From: Roseobacter litoralis Och 149
GTDB lineage: Bacteria; Pseudomonadota; Alphaproteobacteria; Rhodobacterales; Rhodobacteraceae
NCBI RefSeq assembly: GCF_000154785.2
Contig: NC_015730.1
Span: forward strand, 3,100,001-3,164,000
Length of the DNA: 64,000 bases
Reading direction: 5' to 3'
Shown here: positions 53,978 through 63,774 of the stretch, piece after piece
Layout of the letters: every line of letters starts with the position of its first letter
How positions within the stretch are numbered: position 1 is the stretch's first letter
The notes under the pieces: generated by a model
The model's input: the letters and a program-made list of their open reading frames with translations, nothing else
Database searches by the model: none
What the model was told of the DNA's origin: nothing
Program-made: the position numbers and the translations under genes

Positions 53978-56934
53978 CCGACCATCCCGCCAACGACCAG
54001 TTCCACGCCTCCAGCTTCATGCAGGGGCACAACGCGGAATATCTCGAACAGATGTATGCGCGCTATGCCAATGACCCATCGGCCGTCGATGAGGCGTGGC
54101 AGGCGTTTTTCAAGGCCATGGGCGATGATGAGGTCTCGGTCAAACGCGAGGCGTCGGGGCCATCCTGGGCGCGCAGCGACTGGCCGCCGCAACCCGCCGA
54201 TGATCTGACCGCGGCACTCACTGGCGAATGGGCGCCGGAGCCCGAGGTCAAAGCGGCCGCTGGCAAAATTCAGGCCAAAGCCGCCGAGCAGGGTGTCGCA
54301 GTAACCGATGAGCAGATCAAACGTGCGGTGCTGGATTCCATCCGCGCGCTGATGCTGATCCGCGCCTATCGTATCCGGGGCCACCTTGTGGCCGATCTGG
54401 ACCCGCTGGGCATGCGCGAGCAGACCCCCCACCCCGAGCTTGACCCCAAATCCTACGGGTTTACTGAATCGGACATGGATCGCCCGATCTTCATCGACAA
54501 GGTGCTTGGCCTTGAAATGGCGTCGATGCGCGAAATCCTGTCGATCGTGAAACGGACCTACTGCGGGACCTTTGCGCTGCAATATATGCACATCTCAAAC
54601 CCCGAAGAAGCCGGCTGGCTCAAGGAGCGGATCGAGGGGTTCGGCAAGGAAGTCGCCTTTACCCGTGAAGGGCGCAAGGCGATCCTATCCAAACTGGTCG
54701 AGGCCGAAGGCTTCGAAAAATTTCTCCACGTCAAATACATGGGCACCAAACGGTTCGGCCTTGTTGGCGGCGAAAGCCTCGTGCCCGCGATGGAACAGAT
54801 CATCAAACGCGGCGGCGCGCTGGGTGTGCGCGACATCGTGATAGGCATGCCCCACCGGGGGCGGCTGTCGGTGCTGGCCAATGTGATGGCCAAACCCTAC
54901 CGCGCCATTTTCAACGAATTTCAGGGCGGCAGCTATAAACCTGAGGATGTCGACGGCTCCGGCGATGTGAAATACCATCTTGGTGCCTCATCTGATCGGG
55001 AATTTGACGGCAACTCCGTGCACCTCAGCCTGACCGCCAATCCCAGCCACCTTGAGGCGGTCAACCCGGTGGTTCTGGGCAAATGTCGCGCCAAGCAGGA
55101 TCAAAACAACGATCCTGACCGCACAAGCGTCATGCCGATCCTGCTGCACGGCGATGCAGCCTTTGCCGGACAAGGCGTCGTGGCGGAATGTTTCGCGCTC
55201 TCGGGTCTGCGCGGGCACCGGACGGGCGGCACCATGCACATCGTGGTGAACAACCAGATCGGCTTTACCACGGCCCCGCATTTCTCGCGCTCCTCGCCTT
55301 ATCCGACCGATAATGCGCTGGTGGTGGAATCGCCCATTTTCCACGTGAACGGCGATGACCCCGAGGCGGTCGTGCATGCGGCCAAGGTCGCAACCGAATT
55401 CCGCCAGAAATTCCACAAGGACGTGGTGCTCGACATCTTCTGCTACCGCCGGTTTGGCCATAACGAAGGTGATGAGCCGATGTTCACCAACCCGATGATG
55501 TACAAGAAGATCAAGGGCCACAAAACCACGCTCAGCCTTTACACCGAACGGCTGGTCAAGGACGGGCTGATCCCCGAAGGCGAGATCGAAGACATGAAGG
55601 CGGCGTTTCAGGCCTATATGAACGAAGAGTTCGAGGCCGGGAAAGAATACCGCCCGAACAAGGCGGACTGGCTCGACGGGAAATGGTCGCATCTGGACAA
55701 GCAGAAAAACCAGTATCAGCGCGGCAAAACCGCGATCTCCAAGGCAACGATGGCCGAGGTGGGCAAGGCGCTCTACACAGCACCGGACGACTATCCGATC
55801 CATAAAACGGTCGGGCGCCTGCTGGATGGCAAAAAGCAGATGTTCGACAACGGCGAAGGCTTTGACTGGGCGACCGCTGAATCACTGGCCTTCGGCTCGT
55901 TGCTGACTGAGGGCTATCCCGTGCGTCTTTCGGGTCAAGACAGCACACGCGGCACCTTTTCGCAGCGCCACTCCGGTCTGGTGAACCAGAACACCGAAGA
56001 ACGCTACTATCCGCTGAACAACATCAAATCCGGACAGGCCCAATATGAGGTCATCGACTCGATGCTCTCGGAATATGCGGTGCTTGGGTTTGAATATGGA
56101 TACTCCATGGCCGAGCCCAACGCGCTGACCCTCTGGGAAGCACAGTTCGGTGATTTTGCCAACGGCGCGCAGATCATGTTCGATCAGTTCATCAGTTCCG
56201 GCGAAAGCAAATGGTTGCGCATGTCGGGCCTTGTCTGCCTGCTGCCCCACGGGTTCGAGGGGCAAGGGCCGGAGCACTCCTCCGCCCGGCTGGAACGGTT
56301 CCTGCAAATGTGCGGGCAGGACAACTGGATCGTCGCCAATTGCACGACACCGGCCAACTATTTCCATATTCTGCGGCGTCAGATTCACCGCTCGTTCCGC
56401 AAGCCGCTGATCCTGATGACCCCGAAATCGCTACTGCGCCACAAGCTCGCGGTCAGCACAGCCGAGGAATTCACCACCGGCTCCAGCTTCCACCGCCTGA
56501 TGTGGGACGATGCGCAGCAGGGCAACTCCAAAACCAAACTGGTGCCGGACAAAAAGATCAAACGCGTCGTGATGTGTTCGGGCAAGGTCTACTATGACCT
56601 GCTTGAGGAACGCGACGAGCGCGGGATCGACGACATCTACATCCTGCGTGTTGAGCAGTTCTATCCCTTCCCCGCCCAATCTGCGGTCAAGGAGCTTGAA
56701 CGCTTCAAACAGGCCGAGGTTGTCTGGTGTCAGGAAGAACCCAAGAACCAGGGCGCATGGACGTTTATCGAACCCAATATCGAATGGGTTCTGGGCCGCA
56801 TCAAAGCCAAACACGCGCGGCCCATCTATGTTGGCCGCGCCACCTCCGCCTCGCCCGCGACCGGACTGGCGTCTCAGCACAAAGCACAGCAAGCAGCTCT
56901 CGTGAACGAAGCGCTGACGATTGAAGGAAACTAA
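53974..56934 (+). CDS. sucA: 2-oxoglutarate dehydrogenase E1 component
   Basis: A 986-residue thiamine-diphosphate enzyme that decarboxylates 2-oxoglutarate and succinylates the lipoyl group of SucB. The N-terminal HNAEYLEQMYARYANDPSAVDEAWQAFF, the ThDP-binding region around GMPHRGRLSVLANVMAKPY and VVNNQIGFTTAP, the active-site HNEGDEPMFTNP and the C-terminal QEEPKNQGAWTFIEP are all typical. Length is slightly above the usual 930-990. It begins inside the stop of the DUF805 gene and is four bases from sucB. Confidence 0.97.
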   Translation: MTDHPANDQFHASSFMQGHNAEYLEQMYARYANDPSAVDEAWQAFFKAMGDDEVSVKREASGPSWARSDWPPQPADDLTAALTGEWAPEPEVKAAAGKIQAKAAEQGVAVTDEQIKRAVLDSIRALMLIRAYRIRGHLVADLDPLGMREQTPHPELDPKSYGFTESDMDRPIFIDKVLGLEMASMREILSIVKRTYCGTFALQYMHISNPEEAGWLKERIEGFGKEVAFTREGRKAILSKLVEAEGFEKFLHVKYMGTKRFGLVGGESLVPAMEQIIKRGGALGVRDIVIGMPHRGRLSVLANVMAKPYRAIFNEFQGGSYKPEDVDGSGDVKYHLGASSDREFDGNSVHLSLTANPSHLEAVNPVVLGKCRAKQDQNNDPDRTSVMPILLHGDAAFAGQGVVAECFALSGLRGHRTGGTMHIVVNNQIGFTTAPHFSRSSPYPTDNALVVESPIFHVNGDDPEAVVHAAKVATEFRQKFHKDVVLDIFCYRRFGHNEGDEPMFTNPMMYKKIKGHKTTLSLYTERLVKDGLIPEGEIEDMKAAFQAYMNEEFEAGKEYRPNKADWLDGKWSHLDKQKNQYQRGKTAISKATMAEVGKALYTAPDDYPIHKTVGRLLDGKKQMFDNGEGFDWATAESLAFGSLLTEGYPVRLSGQDSTRGTFSQRHSGLVNQNTEERYYPLNNIKSGQAQYEVIDSMLSEYAVLGFEYGYSMAEPNALTLWEAQFGDFANGAQIMFDQFISSGESKWLRMSGLVCLLPHGFEGQGPEHSSARLERFLQMCGQDNWIVANCTTPANYFHILRRQIHRSFRKPLILMTPKSLLRHKLAVSTAEEFTTGSSFHRLMWDDAQQGNSKTKLVPDKKIKRVVMCSGKVYYDLLEERDERGIDDIYILRVEQFYPFPAQSAVKELERFKQAEVVWCQEEPKNQGAWTFIEPNIEWVLGRIKAKHARPIYVGRATSASPATGLASQHKAQQAALVNEALTIEGN

Positions 56935-56937
56935 GAA

Positions 56938-58434
56938 ATGACCACTGAAGTACGCGTACCGACATTGGGCGAATCCGTGACCGAGGCCACCGTGGCCACC
57001 TGGTTCAAGAAACCCGGTGAGGCTGTGGCCGTGGACGAAATGCTCTGCGAGTTGGAAACGGATAAGGTCACGGTCGAAGTGCCCTCTCCCATCGCTGGCA
57101 CATTGGGTGAAATCGTTGCCGCCGAAGGCGATACCGTCGGCGTAAATGCGTTGCTCGCGACAATAGCCGAAGGGGTCGCAGCGGCTGCCCCCGCCGAAAA
57201 ACCCGCCGCCGCCGCACCGGCTGCCGCATCCGCGTCTGTCGATGTCATGGTCCCCACATTGGGCGAATCCGTAACCGAGGCTACCGTCAGCACATGGTTC
57301 AAGGCCGTCGGCGACAGCGTGGCGCAGGACGAAATGCTGTGCGAATTGGAAACCGACAAGGTCAGTGTCGAGGTCCCCGCACCTGCCTCAGGTGTCTTGA
57401 CGGAAATACTGGCCGCTGAAGGCGCAACCATTCAGGCTGGTGGCAAACTGGCGCTCCTGTCTTCGGGCGACGGTGCATCCGCCGCCCCGGCGTCAGCACC
57501 CGCCCCTGCCGCCGCAGCGGCCCCTGCAAGTGGCAGCAAGGACGTCGAAGACGCGCCTTCCGCCAAAAAAGCAATGGCGGAGGCCGGAATAAGTCCTGAT
57601 CAGGTGACAGGCTCCGGGCGCGACGGGCGTATTATGAAAGAAGACGTCAGCAGCGCCATAGCTGCGGCCAATGCGGCCCCTGCCCCCGCAGCGGCCCCCG
57701 CGGCCCCGCGCGCGCCTGTCTCTGCGGATGACGCCAGCCGCGAAGAACGGGTCAAGATGACGCGCCTGCGCCAGACCATCGCCAAGCGCCTCAAGGACAG
57801 CCAGAACACCGCTGCCATGCTCACCACCTACAACGAGGTCGACATGACCGAGGTGATGGCCCTGCGCAACGAGTACAAAGACCTGTTCTTTAAAAAGCAT
57901 GGTGTCAAACTGGGCTTTATGTCTTTCTTTACAAAGGCCTGCTGCCACGCCCTGCGCGAGGTGCCCGAGGTCAACGCAGAGATTGATGGCACGGATATCG
58001 TCTACAAGAACTTCGTCCATATGGGGATCGCGGCGGGCACGCCCACGGGCCTTGTGGTGCCGGTCATTCGCGATGCGGACGCCATGTCGTTCCATGCCAT
58101 CGAACAGGCGATTGCCGAGAAGGGCGCGCGCGCACGCGACGGCAAGCTGTCGATGGCCGAAATGCAAGGCGGGACGTTTACGATCTCGAACGGCGGTGTT
58201 TACGGCTCGCTGATGAGTTCCCCGATCCTGAACCCACCGCAGTCGGGCATCCTCGGCATGCATAAAATTCAGGACCGCCCGATGGCCATCGGCGGCCAGG
58301 TGGTGATCCGCCCGATGATGTATCTGGCGCTCAGCTATGACCACCGGATCGTGGATGGCAAAGGCGCTGTGACCTTCCTCGTGCGCGTGAAAGAAGCGCT
58401 GGAAGACCCACGGCGTTTGTTAATGGATTTATAA
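56938..58434 (+). CDS. sucB: Dihydrolipoyl succinyltransferase E2 with two tandem lipoyl domains
   Basis: A 498-residue E2 core component of 2-oxoglutarate dehydrogenase. Instead of one, it carries two lipoyl domains in tandem, with lipoyl-lysine sites at Lys43 and Lys141 (each in ETDK-V-(T/S)-VEVP), separated by an Ala/Pro linker. Then come an E1/E3-binding domain ([25 protein letters not shown], about 208-235) and the catalytic domain ending with the active-site DHRIVDG. E. coli SucB is near 405 residues, so the extra length is the added lipoyl domain and linkers. The reaction and partners are as for the normal enzyme. Confidence 0.95.
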   Translation: MTTEVRVPTLGESVTEATVATWFKKPGEAVAVDEMLCELETDKVTVEVPSPIAGTLGEIVAAEGDTVGVNALLATIAEGVAAAAPAEKPAAAAPAAASASVDVMVPTLGESVTEATVSTWFKAVGDSVAQDEMLCELETDKVSVEVPAPASGVLTEILAAEGATIQAGGKLALLSSGDGASAAPASAPAPAAAAAPASGSKDVEDAPSAKKAMAEAGISPDQVTGSGRDGRIMKEDVSSAIAAANAAPAPAAAPAAPRAPVSADDASREERVKMTRLRQTIAKRLKDSQNTAAMLTTYNEVDMTEVMALRNEYKDLFFKKHGVKLGFMSFFTKACCHALREVPEVNAEIDGTDIVYKNFVHMGIAAGTPTGLVVPVIRDADAMSFHAIEQAIAEKGARARDGKLSMAEMQGGTFTISNGGVYGSLMSSPILNPPQSGILGMHKIQDRPMAIGGQVVIRPMMYLALSYDHRIVDGKGAVTFLVRVKEALEDPRRLLMDL

Positions 58435-58595
58435 TCTGCTGACTTTTGAAATCATGGAGCCGCGCCCGAACTCGGGCCACAAGCCATCTTGCAAAAAGTC
58501 CAGCGGACCTTTTGACGTCGACGGGGTCGTCAGCCCGAGGGCCTGCAACATGCACCCGCCATATGAAGACGCAAAACTTGTTCAGGAGTGTCACC

Positions 58596-58934
58596 ATGTA
58601 TAAACTCGTGCCGTTTGTGGGGTTGGCAACCCTTGTCCTAGCAGCCTGTACACCCACAGAAGTTGCGCTTTTGTCAGGAAATAAAACTGGGGCGTTGGAT
58701 ATTGCCCGTGGCACCGGCACTGTAGTACGTGGCCAAGATGGCAGCTCTGGCTTTAGATATGCGTTTACAACCAATGGCTTGAATGGTCTGGTAGATCCGA
58801 GCCAACAAGAAAACGTTCGGCAGGACTACATTGCCCAGTTTGTCGCGCAGAATAATATTTGCCAGAATGGCTGGGATATCAATGACCGGGCCGACACGGG
58901 TGGTATGCTATTGTATCAGGGAACATGCAGATAG
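58596..58934 (+). CDS. Small lipoprotein, conserved hypothetical
   Basis: A 112-residue lipoprotein: signal peptide with lipobox LAAC (Cys18), followed by a small domain with FRYAFTTNGLNGLVDP and two late cysteines (NICQNGW and TCR at the end). No family is recognised. AGGAG lies eight bases before ATG 58596; the frame is open from 58446, but that part has no start site and no similarity. It sits between sucB and the MAPEG gene and is probably transcribed with them or from its own promoter in the 160-base gap. Confidence 0.75.
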   Translation: MYKLVPFVGLATLVLAACTPTEVALLSGNKTGALDIARGTGTVVRGQDGSSGFRYAFTTNGLNGLVDPSQQENVRQDYIAQFVAQNNICQNGWDINDRADTGGMLLYQGTCR

Positions 58935-59003
58935 TCGCCTGGCACTACTGTAATGCTGATCAATGGTATCGCGGCTTAGGTTTGTAAGAGAAAGGCAAAC
59001 AAT

Positions 59004-59387
59004 ATGACCGAACTCACCATCCTCGCCCTCTACGGCCTTCTGGTCATCCTCACCCTGATCCTTCAGGCCACAGGTGCGATGACGCAGCTTGGCATAGCCT
59101 ACCTGCTGGGGTCGCGCGATGAAGGGCGCACAGTGTCCGGCATCGCGGGGCGGCTGGAACGCGCACTGCACAACTCGATCCACGCAATGGTGCTTTTCGC
59201 GCCTGCCGTCCTGCTGATCGTCGTCACCGACAGCGCCACCAACCAGTCGCTTCTCGCCTGTCAGGCATTCCTGCTCGCGCGTCTCGTCTACCTGCCCGCT
59301 TATGCCTTTGGGCTCACGGGCATCCGCAGCCTTGCGTGGACGGTTGGCTTGCTGTCAACTGCACTCATATACTTCCTGTCACTTTGA
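59004..59387 (+). CDS. MAPEG family membrane protein
   Basis: A 127-residue protein with four membrane helices of the MAPEG family. LGIAYLLGSRDEGR, the RLERALHNSIHAMVLFAPAVLL helix with its conserved R/N/H, and RLVYLPAYAFGLTGIRSLAW are the family landmarks. MAPEG proteins are glutathione- or eicosanoid-handling enzymes in eukaryotes; bacterial members are mostly of unknown substrate. It is co-directional with the small membrane protein and a second MAPEG gene, all inside the sucB-lpd interval. Confidence 0.87.
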   Translation: MTELTILALYGLLVILTLILQATGAMTQLGIAYLLGSRDEGRTVSGIAGRLERALHNSIHAMVLFAPAVLLIVVTDSATNQSLLACQAFLLARLVYLPAYAFGLTGIRSLAWTVGLLSTALIYFLSL

Positions 59388-59396
59388 GGGGGCCAC

Positions 59397-59672
59397 GTGA
59401 CAACCCAATCATCAACGCCGCCAGAACCACCTGCATCCCCGCTGCTGAAACCTGTCTTGCGCTTCATCGCGTTTTGCATTGAAACGCCCGCAACAGCCGC
59501 GGTTCGGATCGCAGCTGTCATGACCCTGCTGGCCCTGTTGATCCATACCAAGGCCATCATTCTGGGCGCCTCTGCCACAGGCACAGGGTTTGCCGTGCTT
59601 TACGCCACATCTGCATGGGGCGTCGCGCTGTATCTGCGCGCACAGGAACGAGGCCGAAACGATGACACCTGA
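59397..59672 (+). CDS. Small membrane protein between two MAPEG genes
   Basis: A 91-residue protein with two hydrophobic helices (VRIAAVMTLLALLIH and ILGASATGTGFAVLYATSAWGVAL) and a proline-rich cytoplasmic start. No family is recognised. It starts at GTG 59397, after GAGGGGG, and overlaps the next MAPEG gene by 11 bases, so the three are one translational group. Role unknown. Confidence 0.65.
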   Translation: MTTQSSTPPEPPASPLLKPVLRFIAFCIETPATAAVRIAAVMTLLALLIHTKAIILGASATGTGFAVLYATSAWGVALYLRAQERGRNDDT

Positions 59673-60051
59673 ACTGACGGTCCTTGCCCTCGCAGCGCTG
59701 TTGCAGGTGGCCCAGATGGGGGCCTATTCCGTCGCGGGCAATATGCAGATTGATGCCAAAACGGCCTTTGGGCCGCGCGACACGCCGGTGCATCTCACCG
59801 GCGTTGCAGCTCGTTTGCAGCGGGCGATGAACAACCACTTCGAAGGGCTGATCCTCTTTTCGATTGCCGTGGGGGTTGTCTCGATCTCAGGGCAGTCCAC
59901 AGGCTTTACCGCCGCCTGCGCGTGGGTCTATCTGGCTGCGCGCATCGCTTACGTGCCCGCCTATGCCTTCGGTCTCAGCCCATGGCGTTCGGTCATCTGG
60001 ATGATCGGTGTCGCCGCGACAACCGCACTGTTGATTGCGGGACTTATTTGA
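59662..60051 (+). CDS. MAPEG family membrane protein (second copy)
   Basis: A 129-residue four-helix protein of the MAPEG family, paralogous to the one at 59004: FGPRDTPVHLTGVAARLQRAMNNHFEGLILFS and RIAYVPAYAFGLSPWRSVIWM align with its counterparts. The upstream open frame to 59590 belongs to no family and lies over the end of the preceding gene, so ATG 59662 is chosen. Substrate unknown. Confidence 0.85.
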   Translation: MTPELTVLALAALLQVAQMGAYSVAGNMQIDAKTAFGPRDTPVHLTGVAARLQRAMNNHFEGLILFSIAVGVVSISGQSTGFTAACAWVYLAARIAYVPAYAFGLSPWRSVIWMIGVAATTALLIAGLI

Positions 60052-60082
60052 TGCCAGTTTATGCCCAACCGCGCCACCTGCG

Positions 60083-60126
60083 CACCGACGTAATACCGAC
60101 GTGTCACCGACACGATACCGACGCCT
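60083..60126. repeat. Four 11-base tandem repeats upstream of lpd
   Basis: The sequence is four imperfect copies of (C/T)ACCGACGnnn in a row: CACCGACGTAA, TACCGACGTGT, CACCGACACGA, TACCGACGCCT. They fill the gap between the second MAPEG gene and lpd, ending 20 bases before the lpd start. The 11-base period is about one helical turn, which could present repeated binding sites on one face; slippage origin is equally possible. Confidence 0.7.
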
Positions 60127-60146
60127 GAAAACAAAGGAAAAATACC

Positions 60147-61535
60147 ATGGCCAGCTACGACGTGATCATCATCGGCTCAGGCCCCGGCGGCTATGTCTGC
60201 GCCATTCGCTGCGCGCAACTGGGTCTGAAAGTGGCCTGCGTCGAAGGACGCGACACGCTGGGCGGCACCTGTCTGAATGTCGGTTGTATCCCGTCCAAGG
60301 CGCTCTTGCACGCGAGCCATATGCTGCATGAGGCAGAGCATAATTTCGCCGCCATGGGGCTGATGGGTAAAAGCCCGTCCGTCGATTGGAAAAAGATGAT
60401 GTCCTATAAAGAAGACACCATCGGCCAGAACACCAAGGGCATCGAATTTCTGTTCAAAAAGAACAAGATCGACTGGCTGAAAGGCTGGGGATCGATCCCT
60501 GAGGCCGGCAAAGTCAAGGTCGGGGACGAGGTGCATGAAGCCAAGAATATCATCATCGCCTCAGGCTCCGAACCGGCCTCGTTGCCGGGTGTAGAGGTGG
60601 ATGAAAAAACCGTCGTGACCTCAACCGGGGCACTGGAACTGGCGAAGATCCCAAAAAAGATGGTGGTGATCGGTGCGGGCGTGATCGGGCTGGAACTGGG
60701 ATCGGTCTATGCGCGCCTCGGTGCTGAGGTCACGGTGGTCGAATACCTCGACGCGATCACCCCCGGCATGGACGCAGAGGTCCAAAAGACCTTCCAAAGA
60801 ACGCTTAAAAAACAGGGCCTTAAATTCATTATGGGCGCGGCTGTGCAAAAGACAGAAAGCCTCAAGACCAAGGCGAAAGTACATTACAAGCTGCGCAAGG
60901 ACGACAGCGAACATGTGCTGGATGCCGATGTGGTTCTGGTGGCCACGGGCCGCAAACCCTTCACCGAAGGGCTGGGTCTGGACACGCTGGGCGTCAAGAT
61001 GTCTGCGCGGGGACAGATTGAGGTCAACGCCCATTGGGAAACCTCTGTGGCCGGCATCTATGCGATCGGCGACGTGATTGACGGCCCGATGCTGGCACAT
61101 AAAGCCGAGGACGAAGGCATGGCCGCAGCCGAGCAGGTTGCAGGCAAACATGGACATGTCAATTACAGCGTGATCCCCGGCGTCATCTACACCCACCCTG
61201 AAGTGGCGAACGTCGGCATGACGGAGGAAAACCTCAAGGAAGCGGGCCATGCCTATAAGGTCGGCAAATTCAGCTTTATGGGCAATGGGCGCGCCAAGGC
61301 GAATTTTGCGGGCGACGGGTTTGTTAAAATCATCGCCGACAAAGAAACTGACCGCATCTTGGGCGCACATATCGTCGGCCCGGCGGCAGGTGATCTGATC
61401 CACGAAATCTGCGTGGCCATGGAATTCGGCGCCTCCGCCGAGGACCTCGCCATGACCTGCCATGCGCATCCCACCTACTCCGAAGCGGTCCGTGAGGCCG
61501 CACTGGCCTGCGGTAGCGGCGCAATTCACATGTGA
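60147..61535 (+). CDS. lpd: Dihydrolipoyl dehydrogenase
   Basis: A 462-residue FAD enzyme (E3) that reoxidises the lipoyl groups of 2-oxoglutarate dehydrogenase. [19 protein letters not shown] is the FAD loop, the redox-active disulfide is in [17 protein letters not shown], the NAD loop is [19 protein letters not shown], and the C-terminal His-Glu pair is in [18 protein letters not shown] precedes the start. It completes the 2-oxoglutarate dehydrogenase set in the same orientation as sucA and sucB, after the interposed genes. Confidence 0.96.
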   Translation: MASYDVIIIGSGPGGYVCAIRCAQLGLKVACVEGRDTLGGTCLNVGCIPSKALLHASHMLHEAEHNFAAMGLMGKSPSVDWKKMMSYKEDTIGQNTKGIEFLFKKNKIDWLKGWGSIPEAGKVKVGDEVHEAKNIIIASGSEPASLPGVEVDEKTVVTSTGALELAKIPKKMVVIGAGVIGLELGSVYARLGAEVTVVEYLDAITPGMDAEVQKTFQRTLKKQGLKFIMGAAVQKTESLKTKAKVHYKLRKDDSEHVLDADVVLVATGRKPFTEGLGLDTLGVKMSARGQIEVNAHWETSVAGIYAIGDVIDGPMLAHKAEDEGMAAAEQVAGKHGHVNYSVIPGVIYTHPEVANVGMTEENLKEAGHAYKVGKFSFMGNGRAKANFAGDGFVKIIADKETDRILGAHIVGPAAGDLIHEICVAMEFGASAEDLAMTCHAHPTYSEAVREAALACGSGAIHM

Positions 61536-61551
61536 TCAGGACGCGCGCGGG

Positions 61552-62169
61552 CTACCACATGGTTTTAGCGGCCCGCGCGCCCCATGCCTGATCATAGGCG
61601 GTGCCACCCTCGTCCCCGTCGGACATTTCCGACAGGATCTCGCCAACGGTGGGCACATCTTCGGACAGATCATCACCAGACCACAGCCCCGCACGCATCA
61701 ACGCCCGGGCGCATTGGGTGTAAATCTCCGCAATCTCAACAACGATGACAGTCGCAGGTTGACGCGCCTGCCGCTCAAACCGCGCGCGCAAGTCAGCGTC
61801 GTTGCTCAGCCACGCCGTGCCATTCACACGCACCACATTATGCGACCCCGGCACCATGAACATCAGCGACACGCGCCCATCCTGCACGATATTGCGCAGC
61901 GAATCCAACCGGTTGTTGCCCCGCCAATCGGGCATCAGCAGCGTTCCGGGGTCCAGTTCCTGCACCACAGGGCCGTCATCCCCGCGCGGGCTGCCGTCGG
62001 TGCCTTCTGGGCCCACCGTGCTCAGCACGCAGAGCTTTGAGGCCATGATCCAACGGCGATAAAGCGGTGTCATCCGGCGCGCCACTTTGCGCAGCGCAGG
62101 GGCGCCGGGCGTGCCATAAAGCGACTCCAGCGCCTCAACGCTGGCGATCCGGCTAGGTGTCGTTTCCAT
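61552..62169 (-). CDS. PPOX-class FMN flavoprotein (MSMEG_1061-like)
   Basis: A 205-residue split-barrel flavoprotein of the pyridoxamine-phosphate-oxidase-like superfamily. FMN-site segments SKLCVLSTVGPEGTDGSPRGD and LMPDWRGNNRLDSLRNIVQDGRVSLMFMVPGS are typical of the TIGR04025 (MSMEG_1061) group rather than true PdxH. Substrate unknown. It converges with lpd and overlaps the end of the acyltransferase gene by 17 bases. Confidence 0.85.
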   Translation of the reverse strand: METTPSRIASVEALESLYGTPGAPALRKVARRMTPLYRRWIMASKLCVLSTVGPEGTDGSPRGDDGPVVQELDPGTLLMPDWRGNNRLDSLRNIVQDGRVSLMFMVPGSHNVVRVNGTAWLSNDADLRARFERQARQPATVIVVEIAEIYTQCARALMRAGLWSGDDLSEDVPTVGEILSEMSDGDEGGTAYDQAWGARAAKTMW

Positions 62170-62884
62170 CCCCAAACCCCGCTTCTGCCATCAACGCATC
62201 GGAACGTGTCTCAACCACGTTTTCCAACTGTTTCATAAACGCATCACGCGGCAGGCCCGGCTCGATCACCGGCAAAAATTCAACCACCGCCACCCCCGGT
62301 TTGCGCAACAGCCCGTGTTTGGGCCAAAGGACCCCCACATTGGTGGCCACAGGCACACATGGCTGACCCAACTGTTCGTAAAGAATGCCCGTCCCCACCT
62401 TGTACGGGCGCTTTTCACCCGGCGGGACACGCGTGCCTTGCGAATAAATGATCAGCTGTCCCGGCGTGCTGCGCCCGGCTTGCACATCCGCCACCATCTT
62501 TTCGATGGCCGCGCCACGTTTGCCGCGATCCACCGATACACAGTCCAGACGCCGCGCATAAAGTCCGATGATGGGCGTATAGAGTATCTCCTTTTTCATG
62601 ATGAATTTCGCCGAGGGCAAGGCGGTAAAGATCATCATGATATCAAGGAACGACTGATGCTTGGCCGCGATCAGCGCTTCACCCTCAGGCGGCGTCCCGC
62701 GCACTTCGCAACGCAGCCCGACCATCCACTTCGCCGTCCAGAACACATAGCGCGAATAGCCTTTGCAAGCGGCAAAGGCACCGCGTTTGTCCACCAATGC
62801 CCAAGGCGCGAACAACAAACCAATGATCGGCATCGCAATATACATTTGCGCAATGAACAGCACGGATCGCAGGTATTGAAACAT
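62153..62884 (-). CDS. 1-acyl-sn-glycerol-3-phosphate acyltransferase, PlsC type
   Basis: A 243-residue protein with an N-terminal membrane helix and the PlsC domain: the catalytic H-x4-D is in KHQSFLD, then FIMKKEI, and the substrate motif is YSQGTRVPPGEKRPYKVG (the EGTR box with Ser-Gln for Glu). It probably acylates lysophosphatidic acid. ATG 62884 overlaps the ftsX stop (TGATG), so the frame's long upstream extension to 63304, antiphase to ftsX, is discarded. The gene is coupled to ftsX. Confidence 0.88.
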   Translation of the reverse strand: MFQYLRSVLFIAQMYIAMPIIGLLFAPWALVDKRGAFAACKGYSRYVFWTAKWMVGLRCEVRGTPPEGEALIAAKHQSFLDIMMIFTALPSAKFIMKKEILYTPIIGLYARRLDCVSVDRGKRGAAIEKMVADVQAGRSTPGQLIIYSQGTRVPPGEKRPYKVGTGILYEQLGQPCVPVATNVGVLWPKHGLLRKPGVAVVEFLPVIEPGLPRDAFMKQLENVVETRSDALMAEAGFGDGNDT

Positions 62885-63774
62885 CACGACAACTCCTTGA
62901 GGACGCGGCGGGCAGCCCAGCCCGTTGCGCTGAAGGCCACAGCAGCAGCAAGGGCCGGGATCAACAGCGGCAAGAGCCACTGAGCGCCCTGAAACCCAAG
63001 ACCAGTGAGAAATCCGCCCGCATCCGAGGCGGGCGGCAAAAGCAACACCGCCCCCATGCCCAGCACCATACCACCAGCGGCACCGGCCACAGCCCGCAGC
63101 GTAAATCGGCGGATAAAAGCACGCGCAATGAACTGGTCGGTCGCCCCCACCAATCGCAGCACGCGAATGACTTGCGCATTTGCCGCCAGCGCCGCATTGG
63201 CCGCTAACGTCACCATGGCCGCCATGGTAACGGCCAACAGGAGCACCGACACGACGCCAAGCGCCTTGAGGCGGTTCGCCGATTGCACCAGTGGCGCGCG
63301 CCATTGTGTATGATCGTCAAAAACTGCCCCCGGCACCTCGGCCGCTAGTCGCAGCCGCAAACCCGCCGCGTCAAAGCCACTGTCTTCCTGAATGACTTCG
63401 ATCAGTTGCGGCACCGGCAGAGTATCAATGTCCAGTTCAGGCCCGAACCATGGCGCCAGCAGAGCGCGTTGTTCTTCAACATCCAGCGCGCGGGCAAAGG
63501 CAACGCCAGCCGTGGTTTCAAGGATGCGCAGCGTCAGTGCCGTCTGGTCTTGCAATTGCTCTGACGGGGCAACAATGCGGATGGTGGCTGATTGCGCCAA
63601 CTCATCCCCCCAGCGCGCCGCCAACCGGCCAGATGCAAGGCTGAGGGCCAGTGCGAACACCGCCAGAAAGGCCATGGCACCCGAAGCAAAGACGATAAGC
63701 TGCGCCGTGACCCCTGAGGGTGGCACAACGCGGTCAGCGCCGCGATCCCCCAGCAGGATTTCCTTGACGCCCAT
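62884..63774 (-). CDS. ftsX: Cell division protein FtsX
   Basis: A 296-residue inner-membrane protein of the FtsX family with four helices: one near residue 28-48, an extracellular domain, then three C-terminal helices including LGVVSVLLLAVTMAAMVTLAAN and the VIRVLRLVGATDQFIARAFIRRFTLRA stretch that is the family signature. With FtsE it forms the ABC-like complex that controls cell-wall amidases at the septum. ATG 63774 is taken because it overlaps the ftsE stop (TGATG); GTG 63777 is also possible. Confidence 0.92.
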   Translation of the reverse strand: MGVKEILLGDRGADRVVPPSGVTAQLIVFASGAMAFLAVFALALSLASGRLAARWGDELAQSATIRIVAPSEQLQDQTALTLRILETTAGVAFARALDVEEQRALLAPWFGPELDIDTLPVPQLIEVIQEDSGFDAAGLRLRLAAEVPGAVFDDHTQWRAPLVQSANRLKALGVVSVLLLAVTMAAMVTLAANAALAANAQVIRVLRLVGATDQFIARAFIRRFTLRAVAGAAGGMVLGMGAVLLLPPASDAGGFLTGLGFQGAQWLLPLLIPALAAAVAFSATGWAARRVLKELS

